The notes under the pieces are model-generated. The model was given only the letters and a program-made list of their open reading frames with translations. It was not told the origin of the DNA and did not search any database. Shown piece after piece: positions 25,972-35,302 of a stretch of DNA of 45,219 nucleotides. A program made the position numbers and the translations under genes. Numbering within the stretch: the stretch's first letter is position 1; each line of letters opens with the position of its first letter. Where the stretch lies: NCBI GenBank assembly GCA_030158675.1, contig JAOASL010000033.1:81160-126378 (forward strand), written 5' to 3'. This DNA comes from Burkholderiaceae bacterium. Its GTDB lineage: Bacteria > Pseudomonadota > Gammaproteobacteria > Burkholderiales > Burkholderiaceae_D.

Positions 25972-27324
25972 GTGTCAGACAACGCACCAGCCGCGCGCGG
26001 CCTCTTTGACGTAACGGAAGCCATCGACCGGCGTTTTTCGCCCTTGCAGCGGCGCATGTATGTACTGGCCGCGCTGGCCATGATCCTAGACGGCTTCGAC
26101 GGCCAGCTGATCGGCTTCGCGATACCAGCGATCATGAAGGAATGGGGCGTGCCGCGCGAGGCGTTCTCGGCCGCGGTCGCCAGCGGCCTGTTCGGCATGG
26201 CCATGGGCAGCCTCGCTGCCGGCTATATCGCCGACCGCATCGGCCGGCGGCTGCTGCTGGCATGCAGCGTATTCCTGTTCGGCGGCGCCACCCTGCTGAT
26301 CGGCTTTGCGCCGGATGTGCAGGCAATCACGGTGATTCGTTTCTTTGCCGGCCTCGGCATCGGCGCAGCGCTGCCCAGCGCATCGACGATGACGGCCGAG
26401 TACACGCCGCAACGGCTGCGCACGCTGGCCGTCACGGGCACCATCATCTGCTATCCGCTCGGTGGCATGGTGGCCGGACTGTTCGCCGGGCAGATGCTAC
26501 CGGTGGCCGGCTGGCGCTCACTGTTCATGATCGGCGGCGTGATCCCGATGCTGTATGCGATCGTCCTCATTTTTACGCTGCGCGAATCACCGCGCTACCT
26601 TGCCCGGGTTGAACGGCGCTGGGACGAACTGCGTGCGCTGCTGACGCGCATGTCTATCGATGTGCCGGCCAACGTGGCGTTCCATGATGGCCAGCAGGAC
26701 GAGAACGGACCGCAGCGCGCCAGTTTCGGCGCACTGTTTGCGCCGGCACGCCTGCGCGACACGGCCGGCATCTGGATCTGCTTCTTCATGACGCTGCTGT
26801 CGATCTACAGCGCCTTCAGCTGGCTGCCGACGATGCTGACCGCCGAAGGGCTGTCGCCGAAGCTCGCCGGCATGGGACTAACTGCGTACAACCTCGGCGG
26901 CGTGATCGGCGCCATCGCCTGCGCAGTTGCAATCGGCCGCTTCGGCTCGCGTGCGTCGATGCTGGTGTTCTGTTCATTGGCAGCGGCGTCGGCGTTCGTG
27001 CTCAAAGGCGTCGATGTCAGGCTGCACACGGATGCGTTCCTGCTGGGGCTGGGCGTGCATGGCCTGTTCATGAACGCGGTCCAGACCACCAGCTATGCAC
27101 TGTGCGCCCACCTGTATCCGACCTTCATGCGCGCGACCGGCACCGCGTCGGCGCTGACCTTCGGCCGCTTCGGCGCCATTCTGAGTTCCTTCGTCGGCGC
27201 CAGCGTGATCACTGCCGGTGGATCGAATGCTTACCTGAACCTGCTGGGCGGCTCGATGCTGGTCAGCCTGGTGGGACTGGCGCTGATCAAGAACCACCTG
27301 CCGCCGATCGCGCCAAAGCGCTAG
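25972..27324 (+). CDS. Aromatic-acid:H+ symporter-type MFS transporter
   Basis: 450 residues from a GTG start with AAGGA six bases upstream. The first helix contains LDGFDGQLIGFAIPAI, matching the DGXD signature of aromatic-acid symporters (PcaK, BenK, HpaX). AGYIADRIGRRLLL is the conserved loop between helices two and three. About 12 membrane segments. It follows hpaR by 118 bp on the same strand. A role in 4-hydroxyphenylacetate or homoprotocatechuate uptake is likely from family and context; the substrate is not proven. Confidence 0.88.
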   Translation: MSDNAPAARGLFDVTEAIDRRFSPLQRRMYVLAALAMILDGFDGQLIGFAIPAIMKEWGVPREAFSAAVASGLFGMAMGSLAAGYIADRIGRRLLLACSVFLFGGATLLIGFAPDVQAITVIRFFAGLGIGAALPSASTMTAEYTPQRLRTLAVTGTIICYPLGGMVAGLFAGQMLPVAGWRSLFMIGGVIPMLYAIVLIFTLRESPRYLARVERRWDELRALLTRMSIDVPANVAFHDGQQDENGPQRASFGALFAPARLRDTAGIWICFFMTLLSIYSAFSWLPTMLTAEGLSPKLAGMGLTAYNLGGVIGAIACAVAIGRFGSRASMLVFCSLAAASAFVLKGVDVRLHTDAFLLGLGVHGLFMNAVQTTSYALCAHLYPTFMRATGTASALTFGRFGAILSSFVGASVITAGGSNAYLNLLGGSMLVSLVGLALIKNHLPPIAPKR

Positions 27325-27350
27325 GACGCGCCTTCGTTACAATCATCTGC

Positions 27351-27989
27351 ATGAACAGCATCGCGTTTTGGGGGGGAAATTTTCTGCTGCTGGTGGAGAT
27401 CGCCGGCACGGCGGCCTTCGCCATGTCAGGCGTTCTGGAAGCGGCACGCAAGCGACTCGACCCGGTGGGGGTCTGCGTGGTCGGCTTTCTTGCGGCCTTC
27501 GGCGGCGGCACATTGCGCGATCTGCTGCTGGATCATCGGCCTTTCTTCTGGGTCCGGCACGTGGACGTGCTGTGGGGCGTGTTCGCGCTCTGCATTCTCG
27601 CGATGTTTTTCATGAAAGCGCGCCATTTTGCGGTGACGGAGCGCGCGATGCAGTGGCCCGATGCGATCGGCCTCGGGCTGTTCACGGCCTCCGGCGTACA
27701 CCAGGCGCTGCTGATCAACATGCCGGGCATTGTCGCCTTGCTAATGGGCGTGATTACCGGCGTGTTCGGCGGCGTGCTGCGCGATCTGGTCTGCAACGAA
27801 ATTCCCACGGCCTTCAAGGATCACAGGCCGTATGCGTTGTGTGCTTTTGCGGGCGGCTGGATTTACCTCGGCCTGCTGCAATCCGGCCAGGCCGACTGGC
27901 TGGCGCTGGGACTGTGTGTGCTGGGGACTGCGAGCCTGCGGCTGGTATCGCTCTGGCGCGACTGGCGGCTGCCGGCCTGGCAGGCCTGA
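27351..27989 (+). CDS. TRIC/UPF0126-family membrane protein (YadS/YicG-like)
   Basis: The ATG at 27351 gives 212 residues; upstream extension overlaps the transporter gene and is ignored. Two internally related halves of three to four helices carry the family motif: EIAGTAAFAMSGVLEAARKRLDPVG and FLAAFGGGTLRDLLL, then GLFTASGVHQALL and GVITGVFGGVLRDLVCNEIP. Members form trimeric channels; some E. coli members transport glycine. No ribosome site is visible before the ATG, which lies 26 bp after the transporter's stop. Confidence 0.9.
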   Translation: MNSIAFWGGNFLLLVEIAGTAAFAMSGVLEAARKRLDPVGVCVVGFLAAFGGGTLRDLLLDHRPFFWVRHVDVLWGVFALCILAMFFMKARHFAVTERAMQWPDAIGLGLFTASGVHQALLINMPGIVALLMGVITGVFGGVLRDLVCNEIPTAFKDHRPYALCAFAGGWIYLGLLQSGQADWLALGLCVLGTASLRLVSLWRDWRLPAWQA

Positions 27990-28003
27990 GACCTCCCATT
28001 TGC

Positions 28004-28026
28004 CAGCGGCGCAAGGCCGCTGTTTT
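28004..28026 (+). terminator. Rho-independent terminator after the TRIC gene
   Basis: A 7-bp stem CAGCGGC, loop GCAAG, GCCGCTG is followed by TTTTCT. It lies 15 bp after the stop codon. Confidence 0.8.
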
Positions 28027-28133
28027 CTATCCTCGTTCGGCGGCTGGCCTGCGCGTCAACTTTTCCGCCACCCGGCAATATCGTTGTTCTATAAATAAGT
28101 CATCGTGATTCGCGCGCACCCGACGAGCGGTTC

Positions 28134-28162
28134 TTGCGTTATCGTTCCAATGACTATTATAA
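28134..28162 (+). promoter_or_regulatory. Promoter of the MORN-protease gene
   Basis: TTGCGT (28134-28139) and TTATAA (28157-28162) are separated by 17 bp, ending 18 bp before the start codon in an AT-rich stretch. Confidence 0.4.
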
Positions 28163-28180
28163 AAATTCGAAGAAAATCCG

Positions 28181-29764
28181 ATGAGATGCCTGGCCGCCCT
28201 GCTCCTGTTCGCCACCAGCACGCTGTGGGCACAGAACCCGAACAACCTGCCGCCGTGCCCGAAACCCGATTACGCTAAAAACCAGGACATCGGCTGGTCG
28301 GGTCGAACCTGGCACTGGAACGACTGCTGGGGCCGGTACGTATTCCAGCTCAGCGAGGAGCTCAACGGCACCCGTTTCGAAGGCGAGTGGCGTTATGGCC
28401 AGCTGACCGGCATCGGCAACTATGCCAAGCCAGATGGCGAAAAATACATAGGCCAGTTCAGGAAATTTCTCCGGCACGGACACGGCCAGATCACCTATTC
28501 GAACGCAGACCAGTATGTCGGCGACTTTGATACCGACATCCGCCATGGGCACGGCATCTACACGTTTGCCAATGGCGACAGATACGAAGGCGACTTCCGG
28601 AACGGCAAGGCCGACGGTCAAGGCGGCTACACCTTTGCGGGAGGCGACCGCTACACGGGCGAGTTCCTGAATGATGAATTCCACGGACAAGGCACGTACC
28701 TGTTTGCCAGCGGAGGCAAATATGTCGGCGAATACCGTCTCAGCAAGCGGCATGGTGCCGGCACCACCTTTCTTGCAAACGGCGATAAATACGTCGGCGA
28801 ATATAAGGACGGCGACTGGGATGGCCAGGGCAGCTATTATTTTGCGAGCGGCGATAAATACATTGGCGAATTCAAGGACGGCAAATTCCACGGCCAGGGC
28901 ATTTTCACGGCGGCCAACGGTCGGAAAACAGACGGTCTCTGGGAAAACGACAAGTTCATCAGCGAGGCCCGTTCCGACGCTGACGATGCCGACTCAGACT
29001 CAGAACAAGCGCTGGAGCGCGAACGCGAGCAACTCGCCGAGGAGCGGCGCCAGCTGGAAGAAGACAGGCGCAACTTCGACATTGCACGCGGTCGTCAGGC
29101 GCCGGCACCCGTCGGCAAGGATGAGGAGAAGCCGATTGTTTCAGGCTCTGGCTTCGTCATCACCCCGGACGGTTACGTCGTCACCAACTACCATGTGATC
29201 GAAGGAACGACGGAATTGATGGTCAGAACCACGAATGGAAAAACCTATCACGCCAGTATCGCTACCCTCGACGCAAAAAACGACCTGGCCGTGCTGAAGA
29301 TCGAAGCGGCCGGGCTGGCTCACGTTCCGGTCATCGATTCGTCGACGGTCAAACGCGGCACGACGGTGCTTGCGGGCGGATTTCCGCAGATCGTCGTGCA
29401 GGGAATCGAACCGAAGGTCACGGACGGGATGATCAGCGCACTGACCGGGATCAAGGACGATCCAACGACGTTTCAGATATCGAACCCTGTTCAACCGGGA
29501 AATTCCGGCGGCCCGCTGTTCACACTCGACGGTAATGTGATCGGCATCGTTTCAGCGCAACTGTCGGAGCAAATCATGCAGAGGGAATTCGACAGCATTC
29601 CGCAGAACGTGAATTTCGCGGTCAAGTCGAATTACCTGCTGCAGCTGCTGGCGGGCTTGCGGGCAGTCCGGCTGCCGTCACCGAATCCGAAACGACGTTT
29701 CCGCACGACCGAAGATGTCGTGGGCGCGGTGGAGCCGGCGCTGGTCCTGATCATGGGGCAATAG
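28181..29764 (+). CDS. Secreted MORN-repeat / trypsin-like serine protease fusion
   Basis: 527 residues. A signal peptide (MRCLAALLLFATSTLWAQ) is followed by a Cys-containing segment and eight MORN repeats of 23 residues (about 66-250; pattern K/RYxGEFxxGxxHGQGxYxFAxGD). A charged coiled coil comes next (about 265-305, EREREQLAEERRQLEED), then a trypsin-like domain (about 315-500). The triad is visible: His338 in TNYHVIEG, Asp368 in KNDLAVLKI and Ser442 in QPGNSGGPLF, as in DegP-type proteases, but no PDZ domain follows. It is probably periplasmic or surface-located, with the repeats binding membrane, glycan or protein. It is monocistronic, with its own promoter and a terminator upstream. Confidence 0.88.
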   Translation: MRCLAALLLFATSTLWAQNPNNLPPCPKPDYAKNQDIGWSGRTWHWNDCWGRYVFQLSEELNGTRFEGEWRYGQLTGIGNYAKPDGEKYIGQFRKFLRHGHGQITYSNADQYVGDFDTDIRHGHGIYTFANGDRYEGDFRNGKADGQGGYTFAGGDRYTGEFLNDEFHGQGTYLFASGGKYVGEYRLSKRHGAGTTFLANGDKYVGEYKDGDWDGQGSYYFASGDKYIGEFKDGKFHGQGIFTAANGRKTDGLWENDKFISEARSDADDADSDSEQALEREREQLAEERRQLEEDRRNFDIARGRQAPAPVGKDEEKPIVSGSGFVITPDGYVVTNYHVIEGTTELMVRTTNGKTYHASIATLDAKNDLAVLKIEAAGLAHVPVIDSSTVKRGTTVLAGGFPQIVVQGIEPKVTDGMISALTGIKDDPTTFQISNPVQPGNSGGPLFTLDGNVIGIVSAQLSEQIMQREFDSIPQNVNFAVKSNYLLQLLAGLRAVRLPSPNPKRRFRTTEDVVGAVEPALVLIMGQ

Positions 29765-29777
29765 CCCGGCAACGGGA

Positions 29778-30464
29778 TCAGACCACCACATGCCGCTCGA
29801 CCAGAAAAGTGGTGATCTCGGCGATGAATTCACGCGCATGCATCATCAGCGTGGCGCCTTGCGGCGAGGCGAAGGCGGCGTCGAGGCCGGCAGCATCGTC
29901 AAACCACAACTCGACAATCCCATCGATCGGCCACACTGCATGATCCACCGGCTGCCCGACCGGCGCCTCACGCGCAAGCACATGGTTCTGTCGGTAGCCA
30001 CGAACGCCGCCAATACGTTTCACCAGCCTGGCATGTTCATCGCGCCATTCATGGCGGAATAGGTTCGGCGACTGATCGGCGCGACGACGCAGCGTCGACA
30101 TGCGCTTGATTCGCGGACGGTCTGTCGCCGGCGTAATGACCTCGATTTGATCAATCGTCAGGACACGGCGGCTACCGCAACAGTTGGCCATCGCTTCTGC
30201 CAGCGCCCTGCCCGCGTCCGATGCGAATGCTGCCAGCATCGCCGCCTCGTCATCAAACCAGAACATCGAAATGCCGTCGGGCTGCTCTGGTCCGCGCTGG
30301 TAGTCAATGCCGCGCTGCGCGTGGTCGATGACATGATTCTGTTCATGACGCAGCAGACCCGGCAGCTGCGCTGCTAGTTCGGCAGGTCGTGCCAGCCAGC
30401 GCCTGCTGAATTCTTCACTGTCGAGACCGTCTGTTTTCTGCAGGAGTTCAATACGAACGATCAT
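29778..30464 (-). CDS. EthD-like tandem dimeric alpha-beta barrel protein
   Basis: 228 residues without a signal peptide. Two related halves each carry an EthD-like ferredoxin fold: IVRIELLQKTDGLDSEEFSRRWLARPAEL with GISMFWFDDEAAMLAAFAS in the first, and LFRHEWRDEHARLVKRIGGVRGYRQNHVL with IVELWFDDAAGLDAAFASP in the second. EthD-like proteins accompany catabolic operons and oxygenases, with mostly undefined roles. It is the last gene of the flavoprotein-SDR-ABC transporter operon, 60 bp after livF, so an isomerase or accessory role in that catabolic route is inferred. Confidence 0.8.
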   Translation of the reverse strand: MIVRIELLQKTDGLDSEEFSRRWLARPAELAAQLPGLLRHEQNHVIDHAQRGIDYQRGPEQPDGISMFWFDDEAAMLAAFASDAGRALAEAMANCCGSRRVLTIDQIEVITPATDRPRIKRMSTLRRRADQSPNLFRHEWRDEHARLVKRIGGVRGYRQNHVLAREAPVGQPVDHAVWPIDGIVELWFDDAAGLDAAFASPQGATLMMHAREFIAEITTFLVERHVVV

Positions 30465-30524
30465 TCGTCTGGCCTTTCGGTCGTCAGTGCCGCCGCGATG
30501 GGTTTGTCCATGTCAGTTTCCATT

Positions 30525-31235
30525 TCAGTGGGTGCCAAGATAGGCGGCGCGCACCTTGGGATCATTCAGCAATTCCTTGCCCAAGCCCTCGGCGGTGATG
30601 CGCCCGCCCTCGAGCACATACGCGCGATCGGCGACGGCCAGCGCCTGGTTCGCCATCTGCTCGACCAGCAGGATCGTCAGACCGGCATCGCGCAATTGCC
30701 TGATCGCGCGGAAAATATCAGCGATGATCAGGGGTGCCAGACCCAGCGACGGCTCATCGAGCAACAACAGCCGCGGGTCGCTCATCAGCGCTCGCGACAT
30801 CGCCAGCATTTGCTGCTCGCCGCCGGACAAGGTTCCGGCGTACTGATGTTCCCGCTCCTTAAGGCGCGGGAAGCGTGCGAATTCACGCTGTAACGCAGCT
30901 TCGGTACGGGCATCGCCGGCGCCGCGCAGGTAAGCGCCGAGCAGCAGGTTGTCGCGCACTGTCTGGTCCGGAAATACGCCGCGCCCTTCCGGTGAGAGCG
31001 CGACGCCCAGCGCGACCCGTCGGTGAGCAGGAATATCGGTGCAGTCCGTGTCATCGATGAACACCTTCCCTGCAGCAACCGGCTCCAGACCGGCGATTCC
31101 CTTGAGAAGAGTGCTTTTTCCTGCGCCATTGGCGCCAATGATGGTGACGATTTCACCGGCATTGACCTCGAGGTCGACACCCTTAACGGCCTCGATCGCG
31201 CCATAGGCAATACACACTGACTGAATTTTCAACAT
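30525..31235 (-). CDS. livF: Branched-chain-type ABC transporter ATPase LivF
   Basis: The ATG at 31235 (MLKIQSVCIAYG), with GAGG upstream, gives the usual 236 residues; the longer frame to 31277 only overlaps the neighbour. Walker A is IIGANGAGKSTLL, the ABC signature is GTLSGGEQQMLAM, Walker B is LLLLDEPSLGL, and the switch His lies in the region ILLVEQ (here Gln-type). It forms the second nucleotide-binding subunit of the importer encoded upstream. Confidence 0.93.
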   Translation of the reverse strand: MLKIQSVCIAYGAIEAVKGVDLEVNAGEIVTIIGANGAGKSTLLKGIAGLEPVAAGKVFIDDTDCTDIPAHRRVALGVALSPEGRGVFPDQTVRDNLLLGAYLRGAGDARTEAALQREFARFPRLKEREHQYAGTLSGGEQQMLAMSRALMSDPRLLLLDEPSLGLAPLIIADIFRAIRQLRDAGLTILLVEQMANQALAVADRAYVLEGGRITAEGLGKELLNDPKVRAAYLGTH

Positions 31236-31248
31236 ATCGGCCTCTTCC

Positions 31249-33045
31249 TTATGCCGCCTCGGATCGGTCGTCTTCACTGACCCCGAGATAGGCCTCGATG
31301 ACGCGTGGGTCAGACTGGACTTCGACCGGACTGCCTTCGGCGATCTTGATGCCGTAGTCGAGCACGATCACATGATCCGACACGGACATCACCAGATCCA
31401 TGTGATGCTCGACCATCAGGATGCTGACGCCGCACTCACCAATCCGAACCAGCAGCTGGCCAAGTTCAGCGGTTTCCTGCGGATTCAATCCAGCGGCAGG
31501 CTCGTCCAGTAGCAACAGCTGCGGCCGGGTAGCCAGTGCCCGGGCCAGCTCGACACGACGCTGCAATCCATACGCAAGGCTGCCGGCCGCTGTGTCGGCC
31601 AAGTGCCCGAGACCGAGCATCTCCAACAGCGCACACGCATGCTCGCGCGCGGCACGCTCGGCGCGACGCGCAGCCGGCAAGGCGATCAGCGACGCCCAAA
31701 AGCCATTGCGCATGCGGGCGTGATGGCCCAGCAGCACGTTGTCGAGCACGGAAAGCTGACCAAACAGCCGGAGGTTCTGAAAGGTGCGCCCCATGCCGAG
31801 CTTGCAGATCGCGTGCGCCGACATGCCGATCGTTTCGTGATCAAGGAAACGGATCGAACCGGAATCCGGACGGATCACACCGGTCAGCATGTTGATCATG
31901 GTGCTTTTACCTGCGCCGTTCGGTCCGATCAGCGCGTGGATGCGACCGCGTTGCAAACGAAACGATACGTTCTGTGCCGGCCTGACTCCGCCATAGGCCT
32001 TACAGACATTCGCCACCTCGAGCAGATTGCCATGGCCGCCGTCGCACAGGCTGGGCTGCTGCAACGAATCTGGTAGCCCTTTGGCTTTGGCTGTGGCCGT
32101 CCGGCCGCGCTGACGCCGCGTGCCGATCAGCCCGACCACGCCGCCGGGCATCACATACAGCGCGAACAACAGGAACGCGCCGTAAATGAAGTGCTGTACC
32201 GCAGGCCAGCGCGACAGCAGCGCGTCGATGGCCGTCAGCAAAATGGCGCCGACCACCGGCCCGCCCAGCGTGCCTGAGCCACCGAACAGCACCAGCAACA
32301 GAATGAAGATCGACAGGTTGAAGTTGATGAAATCCGAATTGATGTACTGGTTCTGCTGCGCCACCAGCGCACCGGCGACGCCGCAGGTGACCGCGGCGAT
32401 CACGAATGCCATCACCTTGGCACGGTAGACCCTTACGCCGACCGATGACGCAGCAATCTCATCAGCCTGCAGCGACAGCAGCGCGCGCCCGAAGCGGCCG
32501 TTCAGCAGGTTACGCAACAGCAGGTGCGTGACGGCGCAAAGCACGATGCCGAACCACACCCATTGCACTGTCGTGAAAGGCTGTCCGTTCCAGGTGAGGG
32601 GTTTGATGCCATACAGGCCCTGCGCACCGCCAAAGACGTCAGTCCACTCGGACACCAGCTTCTCGGTGACGACTCCGAAGGCAAGCGTCACCATCGCCAG
32701 ATACGGCCCTTTAACACGCAACGACGGCAGCGCGATCAACACGCCGCAGAGCGCCGCCACCACTGCCGCCAGCGGCAGCGCGAGCCAGGGACCGAGGTCC
32801 GCCCGCGTGGTCAGCAGCGACACCGCATACGCGCCGGCAGCGAACAGCCCCGCCTGACCGAGTGATTTCTGGCCGGCGAATCCGACCAGCACATTCATGC
32901 CGGCGGCGCACAGATAGAAGGTGCACATCGTGAACGCGATGCGCAGGTAATAATCATTGTCGACGAAGCTGATGGCGGCGATCAGGGTTGCCGCCAATGC
33001 CAGCACCGCAAACGAATGAAAGAATGGTTTGCGCGCCATCGTCAT
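31249..33045 (-). CDS. livMG: Fused LivM permease - LivG ATPase
   Basis: Starting at 33045 (MTMARKPFFHSF, AGAAGGT upstream), the 598-residue protein joins a LivM-type permease to a LivG-type ATPase. The permease has about ten helices with GMNVLVGFAGQKSLGQAGLFAAGAY and FGGSGTLGGPVVGA. The linker (about residues 315-345) is basic and Gln/Ser-rich. The ATPase has ALIGPNGAGKSTMINMLTG, SLAYGLQRRVELARAL and LLLLDEPAAGLNPQE, ending in the LivG-type tail. The start overlaps the livH stop (ATGA). Such fusions occur in Betaproteobacteria and fix permease and ATPase stoichiometry. Confidence 0.92.
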   Translation of the reverse strand: MTMARKPFFHSFAVLALAATLIAAISFVDNDYYLRIAFTMCTFYLCAAGMNVLVGFAGQKSLGQAGLFAAGAYAVSLLTTRADLGPWLALPLAAVVAALCGVLIALPSLRVKGPYLAMVTLAFGVVTEKLVSEWTDVFGGAQGLYGIKPLTWNGQPFTTVQWVWFGIVLCAVTHLLLRNLLNGRFGRALLSLQADEIAASSVGVRVYRAKVMAFVIAAVTCGVAGALVAQQNQYINSDFINFNLSIFILLLVLFGGSGTLGGPVVGAILLTAIDALLSRWPAVQHFIYGAFLLFALYVMPGGVVGLIGTRRQRGRTATAKAKGLPDSLQQPSLCDGGHGNLLEVANVCKAYGGVRPAQNVSFRLQRGRIHALIGPNGAGKSTMINMLTGVIRPDSGSIRFLDHETIGMSAHAICKLGMGRTFQNLRLFGQLSVLDNVLLGHHARMRNGFWASLIALPAARRAERAAREHACALLEMLGLGHLADTAAGSLAYGLQRRVELARALATRPQLLLLDEPAAGLNPQETAELGQLLVRIGECGVSILMVEHHMDLVMSVSDHVIVLDYGIKIAEGSPVEVQSDPRVIEAYLGVSEDDRSEAA

Positions 33046-33965
33046 ACCTTCTCCATGCGCGGCGTTCCGAACAGGCCGGCAGGTCGTAAGGCGAGTACCA
33101 GGATCACCAGCGCAAAGATCGCTACATCGCGCCATTGTGCCTGCCACAGATTGATCAAGGATTCGAGCACGCCGAGCAGGAAGCCACCCAGCACGCAGCC
33201 GCGCGGATTGTCGAGGCCACCGACCATCGCACCGGAAAATCCCTTCAGGCCGACCGACAGTCCCATGAACAGCGACGCCTGCGCTATCGGCGCCAGCAGA
33301 AAGCCAGACAAGCCCGCCAGAGCGGAGCTGAACACGAATGCACCGATCATGATCGCATTGACATTAATACCCATCAGGCTGGCGTTCGCCGGGCTGTGCG
33401 CGACGGCGCGCATCGCCTTGCCCAGCATCGTGCTGCGCATCACACGGTCGAAGGCCAGCATGATCACGACGGCGACCACCAGGGTCAGCAGTTCCTGCGG
33501 GCGCACGCCGATGCCGGCAATGCGCAGGATATCGTCGCCGATGGGGCCGGGCACAAAGACCGGCTTGGGTCCCCAGATGGCCAGTCCTATGCTCTGCAGG
33601 ATCACGCCAAAGCCGAGCGTGCTCATGACCCAAGCCATGCCGGGATGACCGCGAAAAGGTCGCACGCCGATCACATACAGCAACCAGCCCAGCCCGCCCA
33701 TCACGCCGAGTGCCGCCAGCAGTGCCAGCAGCTGCGCGCCGCCATCCGGCAGGTCGGCACCGAATGAGGTCGCGCTGATCGGCTTGCCGAGTGCGAGAAA
33801 CAGCACGCTCATGCCGACGAAAGCGCCGGCGGACACGAATTCACCGTGCGAAAAATTCAGCGTCCGCGTGGTGGTGAAGGTGACACTGAATCCGAGCGCC
33901 ACCAGCGCGTAGGCGGCGCCCACTGCGAGCCCGCTGATCAGCGCCTGGAATAAAGCCTGAGTCAT
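33042..33965 (-). CDS. livH: Branched-chain-type ABC transporter permease LivH
   Basis: 307 residues with eight to nine membrane segments. ALVALGFSVTFTTTRTLNFSHGEFVSAGAFVGM near the N-terminus and VGLKGFSGAMVGGLDNPRGCVLGGFLLGVLE near the C-terminus are LivH signatures. GGAGG precedes the start. It pairs with the fused LivMG protein to form the membrane pore. Confidence 0.93.
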   Translation of the reverse strand: MTQALFQALISGLAVGAAYALVALGFSVTFTTTRTLNFSHGEFVSAGAFVGMSVLFLALGKPISATSFGADLPDGGAQLLALLAALGVMGGLGWLLYVIGVRPFRGHPGMAWVMSTLGFGVILQSIGLAIWGPKPVFVPGPIGDDILRIAGIGVRPQELLTLVVAVVIMLAFDRVMRSTMLGKAMRAVAHSPANASLMGINVNAIMIGAFVFSSALAGLSGFLLAPIAQASLFMGLSVGLKGFSGAMVGGLDNPRGCVLGGFLLGVLESLINLWQAQWRDVAIFALVILVLALRPAGLFGTPRMEKV

Positions 33966-34014
33966 GAAAGAGTCCTCCGGGCGGCGCGTGCATGCGTCCG
34001 CCCTGCCGGTCAGA

Positions 34015-35208
34015 TTATTTCTTGAAGTCGGCGGCGCTGAAGCCGCTGATGATCGGGTCGGTATAGGCGACCAGCTTGCCGTTCTTCCATTTCGTCCAAA
34101 CGAAGTCTTTTGCCGTCAGCGCTTCGTGCTGGGTTTTGGAGAAGGGTTTGTTGTAAGTTTTCAGTAAACCATTGACAGGTACCTTCAGATCTTCCAGCGC
34201 GGCGCGCACAGCCGATCCATCCGTACTACCGGCCTGCTTCATTGCCTGCGCCAGCAGCAATACCGAGTCATAGCCATGGGCGGCGAACGAAAAGGCACTC
34301 GGCCCTTTGAGTTGGGCACCGATACGATCGAACAGCTTCTGCTGCGCAGGCGGACGATTCTCGTCGACCGTGCGCATGAACAGTGGCTTCTCGGCGAGCG
34401 TCTTGCCGGCAGCATCAAAGAAGGTGACATTGTCAGCTGCCCAGGAGGTCAGCACTGCCGGGAAATAATTGATCTTTTCCATGCTGCGAATCAGCTGTGC
34501 GATCGGGGTGCCCTGTGCCCAGATGACGAGGGTGTCCACGCCGGCCGATTTCATCTTGTTCAGCTGCGAAGTCATGTCGGTGTCGCCCACGCCGAAGCGC
34601 TCGATCGCCGCCGGCTTGATGCCTTGCAGGGCGGCGATCTCTTCCATGTCTTTCAGTCCGCCCTGGCCGTAACCAGTGCTTTCAGCCATCAGGCCGATGA
34701 CCTTCGATCTGGCTGCGTTCTTCTTCACATAGGCCATCAGCGCGACCACTTGCTCGTGGTCGACCATGGACACGCGGAACATGTAATTGTCCGAGCCCAC
34801 CGATACGGGCTTAGTGATGTCGGTGCCGGAACCGACGTTGCCGATCACGGGAATTTTTTTCTGGTTCGGGATGTGTTTCCAGGCCATCGCATTGCCTGAA
34901 TTGGTCGGGCCGAACACGGCGGCGACTTTTTCATTATCGATCAGGTCGCTCATGTTCTGGATGGACTTCGGTGGTGCCGAGGTGTCGTCGCGCACGACCA
35001 GCGTGAGCTTCCTGCCGAGCACACCGCCAGCGGTATTCAGGTCGTCGATGGCGGCCTGCATGCCGATCACGGCCGCCTGCCCGCTCTGCGCTGACGGCGA
35101 TGCCGACAGGTCGCCGTTATAGCCCAGCTTGATGTCCCTGGTCTGGGCCGACGCACCCAGTGCTGCACAGGCCGCAACAGCGGCCATAAGCATATGATTG
35201 ATGTTCAT
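34015..35208 (-). CDS. livK: Periplasmic binding protein of the Liv-type importer
   Basis: 397 residues with a signal peptide (ends GASAQ) and a LivK-like fold: IKLGYNGDLSASPSAQSGQ, LTLVVRDDTSAPPKS, VFGPTNSGNAMAW and NKMKSAGVDTLVIWAQGT. Encoded in one operon with LivH, LivMG and LivF, and with a flavoprotein and SDR upstream, it probably binds an aromatic, alicyclic or steroid-like carboxylate rather than an amino acid. That substrate guess is inference from neighbours. Confidence 0.9.
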   Translation of the reverse strand: MNINHMLMAAVAACAALGASAQTRDIKLGYNGDLSASPSAQSGQAAVIGMQAAIDDLNTAGGVLGRKLTLVVRDDTSAPPKSIQNMSDLIDNEKVAAVFGPTNSGNAMAWKHIPNQKKIPVIGNVGSGTDITKPVSVGSDNYMFRVSMVDHEQVVALMAYVKKNAARSKVIGLMAESTGYGQGGLKDMEEIAALQGIKPAAIERFGVGDTDMTSQLNKMKSAGVDTLVIWAQGTPIAQLIRSMEKINYFPAVLTSWAADNVTFFDAAGKTLAEKPLFMRTVDENRPPAQQKLFDRIGAQLKGPSAFSFAAHGYDSVLLLAQAMKQAGSTDGSAVRAALEDLKVPVNGLLKTYNKPFSKTQHEALTAKDFVWTKWKNGKLVAYTDPIISGFSAADFKK

Positions 35209-35302
35209 GTCTGTCTCCCCCGATATAAACGAGCGTGTTGTCCGACCGCTGTACGCGGCTCTGATACGTTGATGATTGAATGGATCACATAGATTGAACG
35301 GC

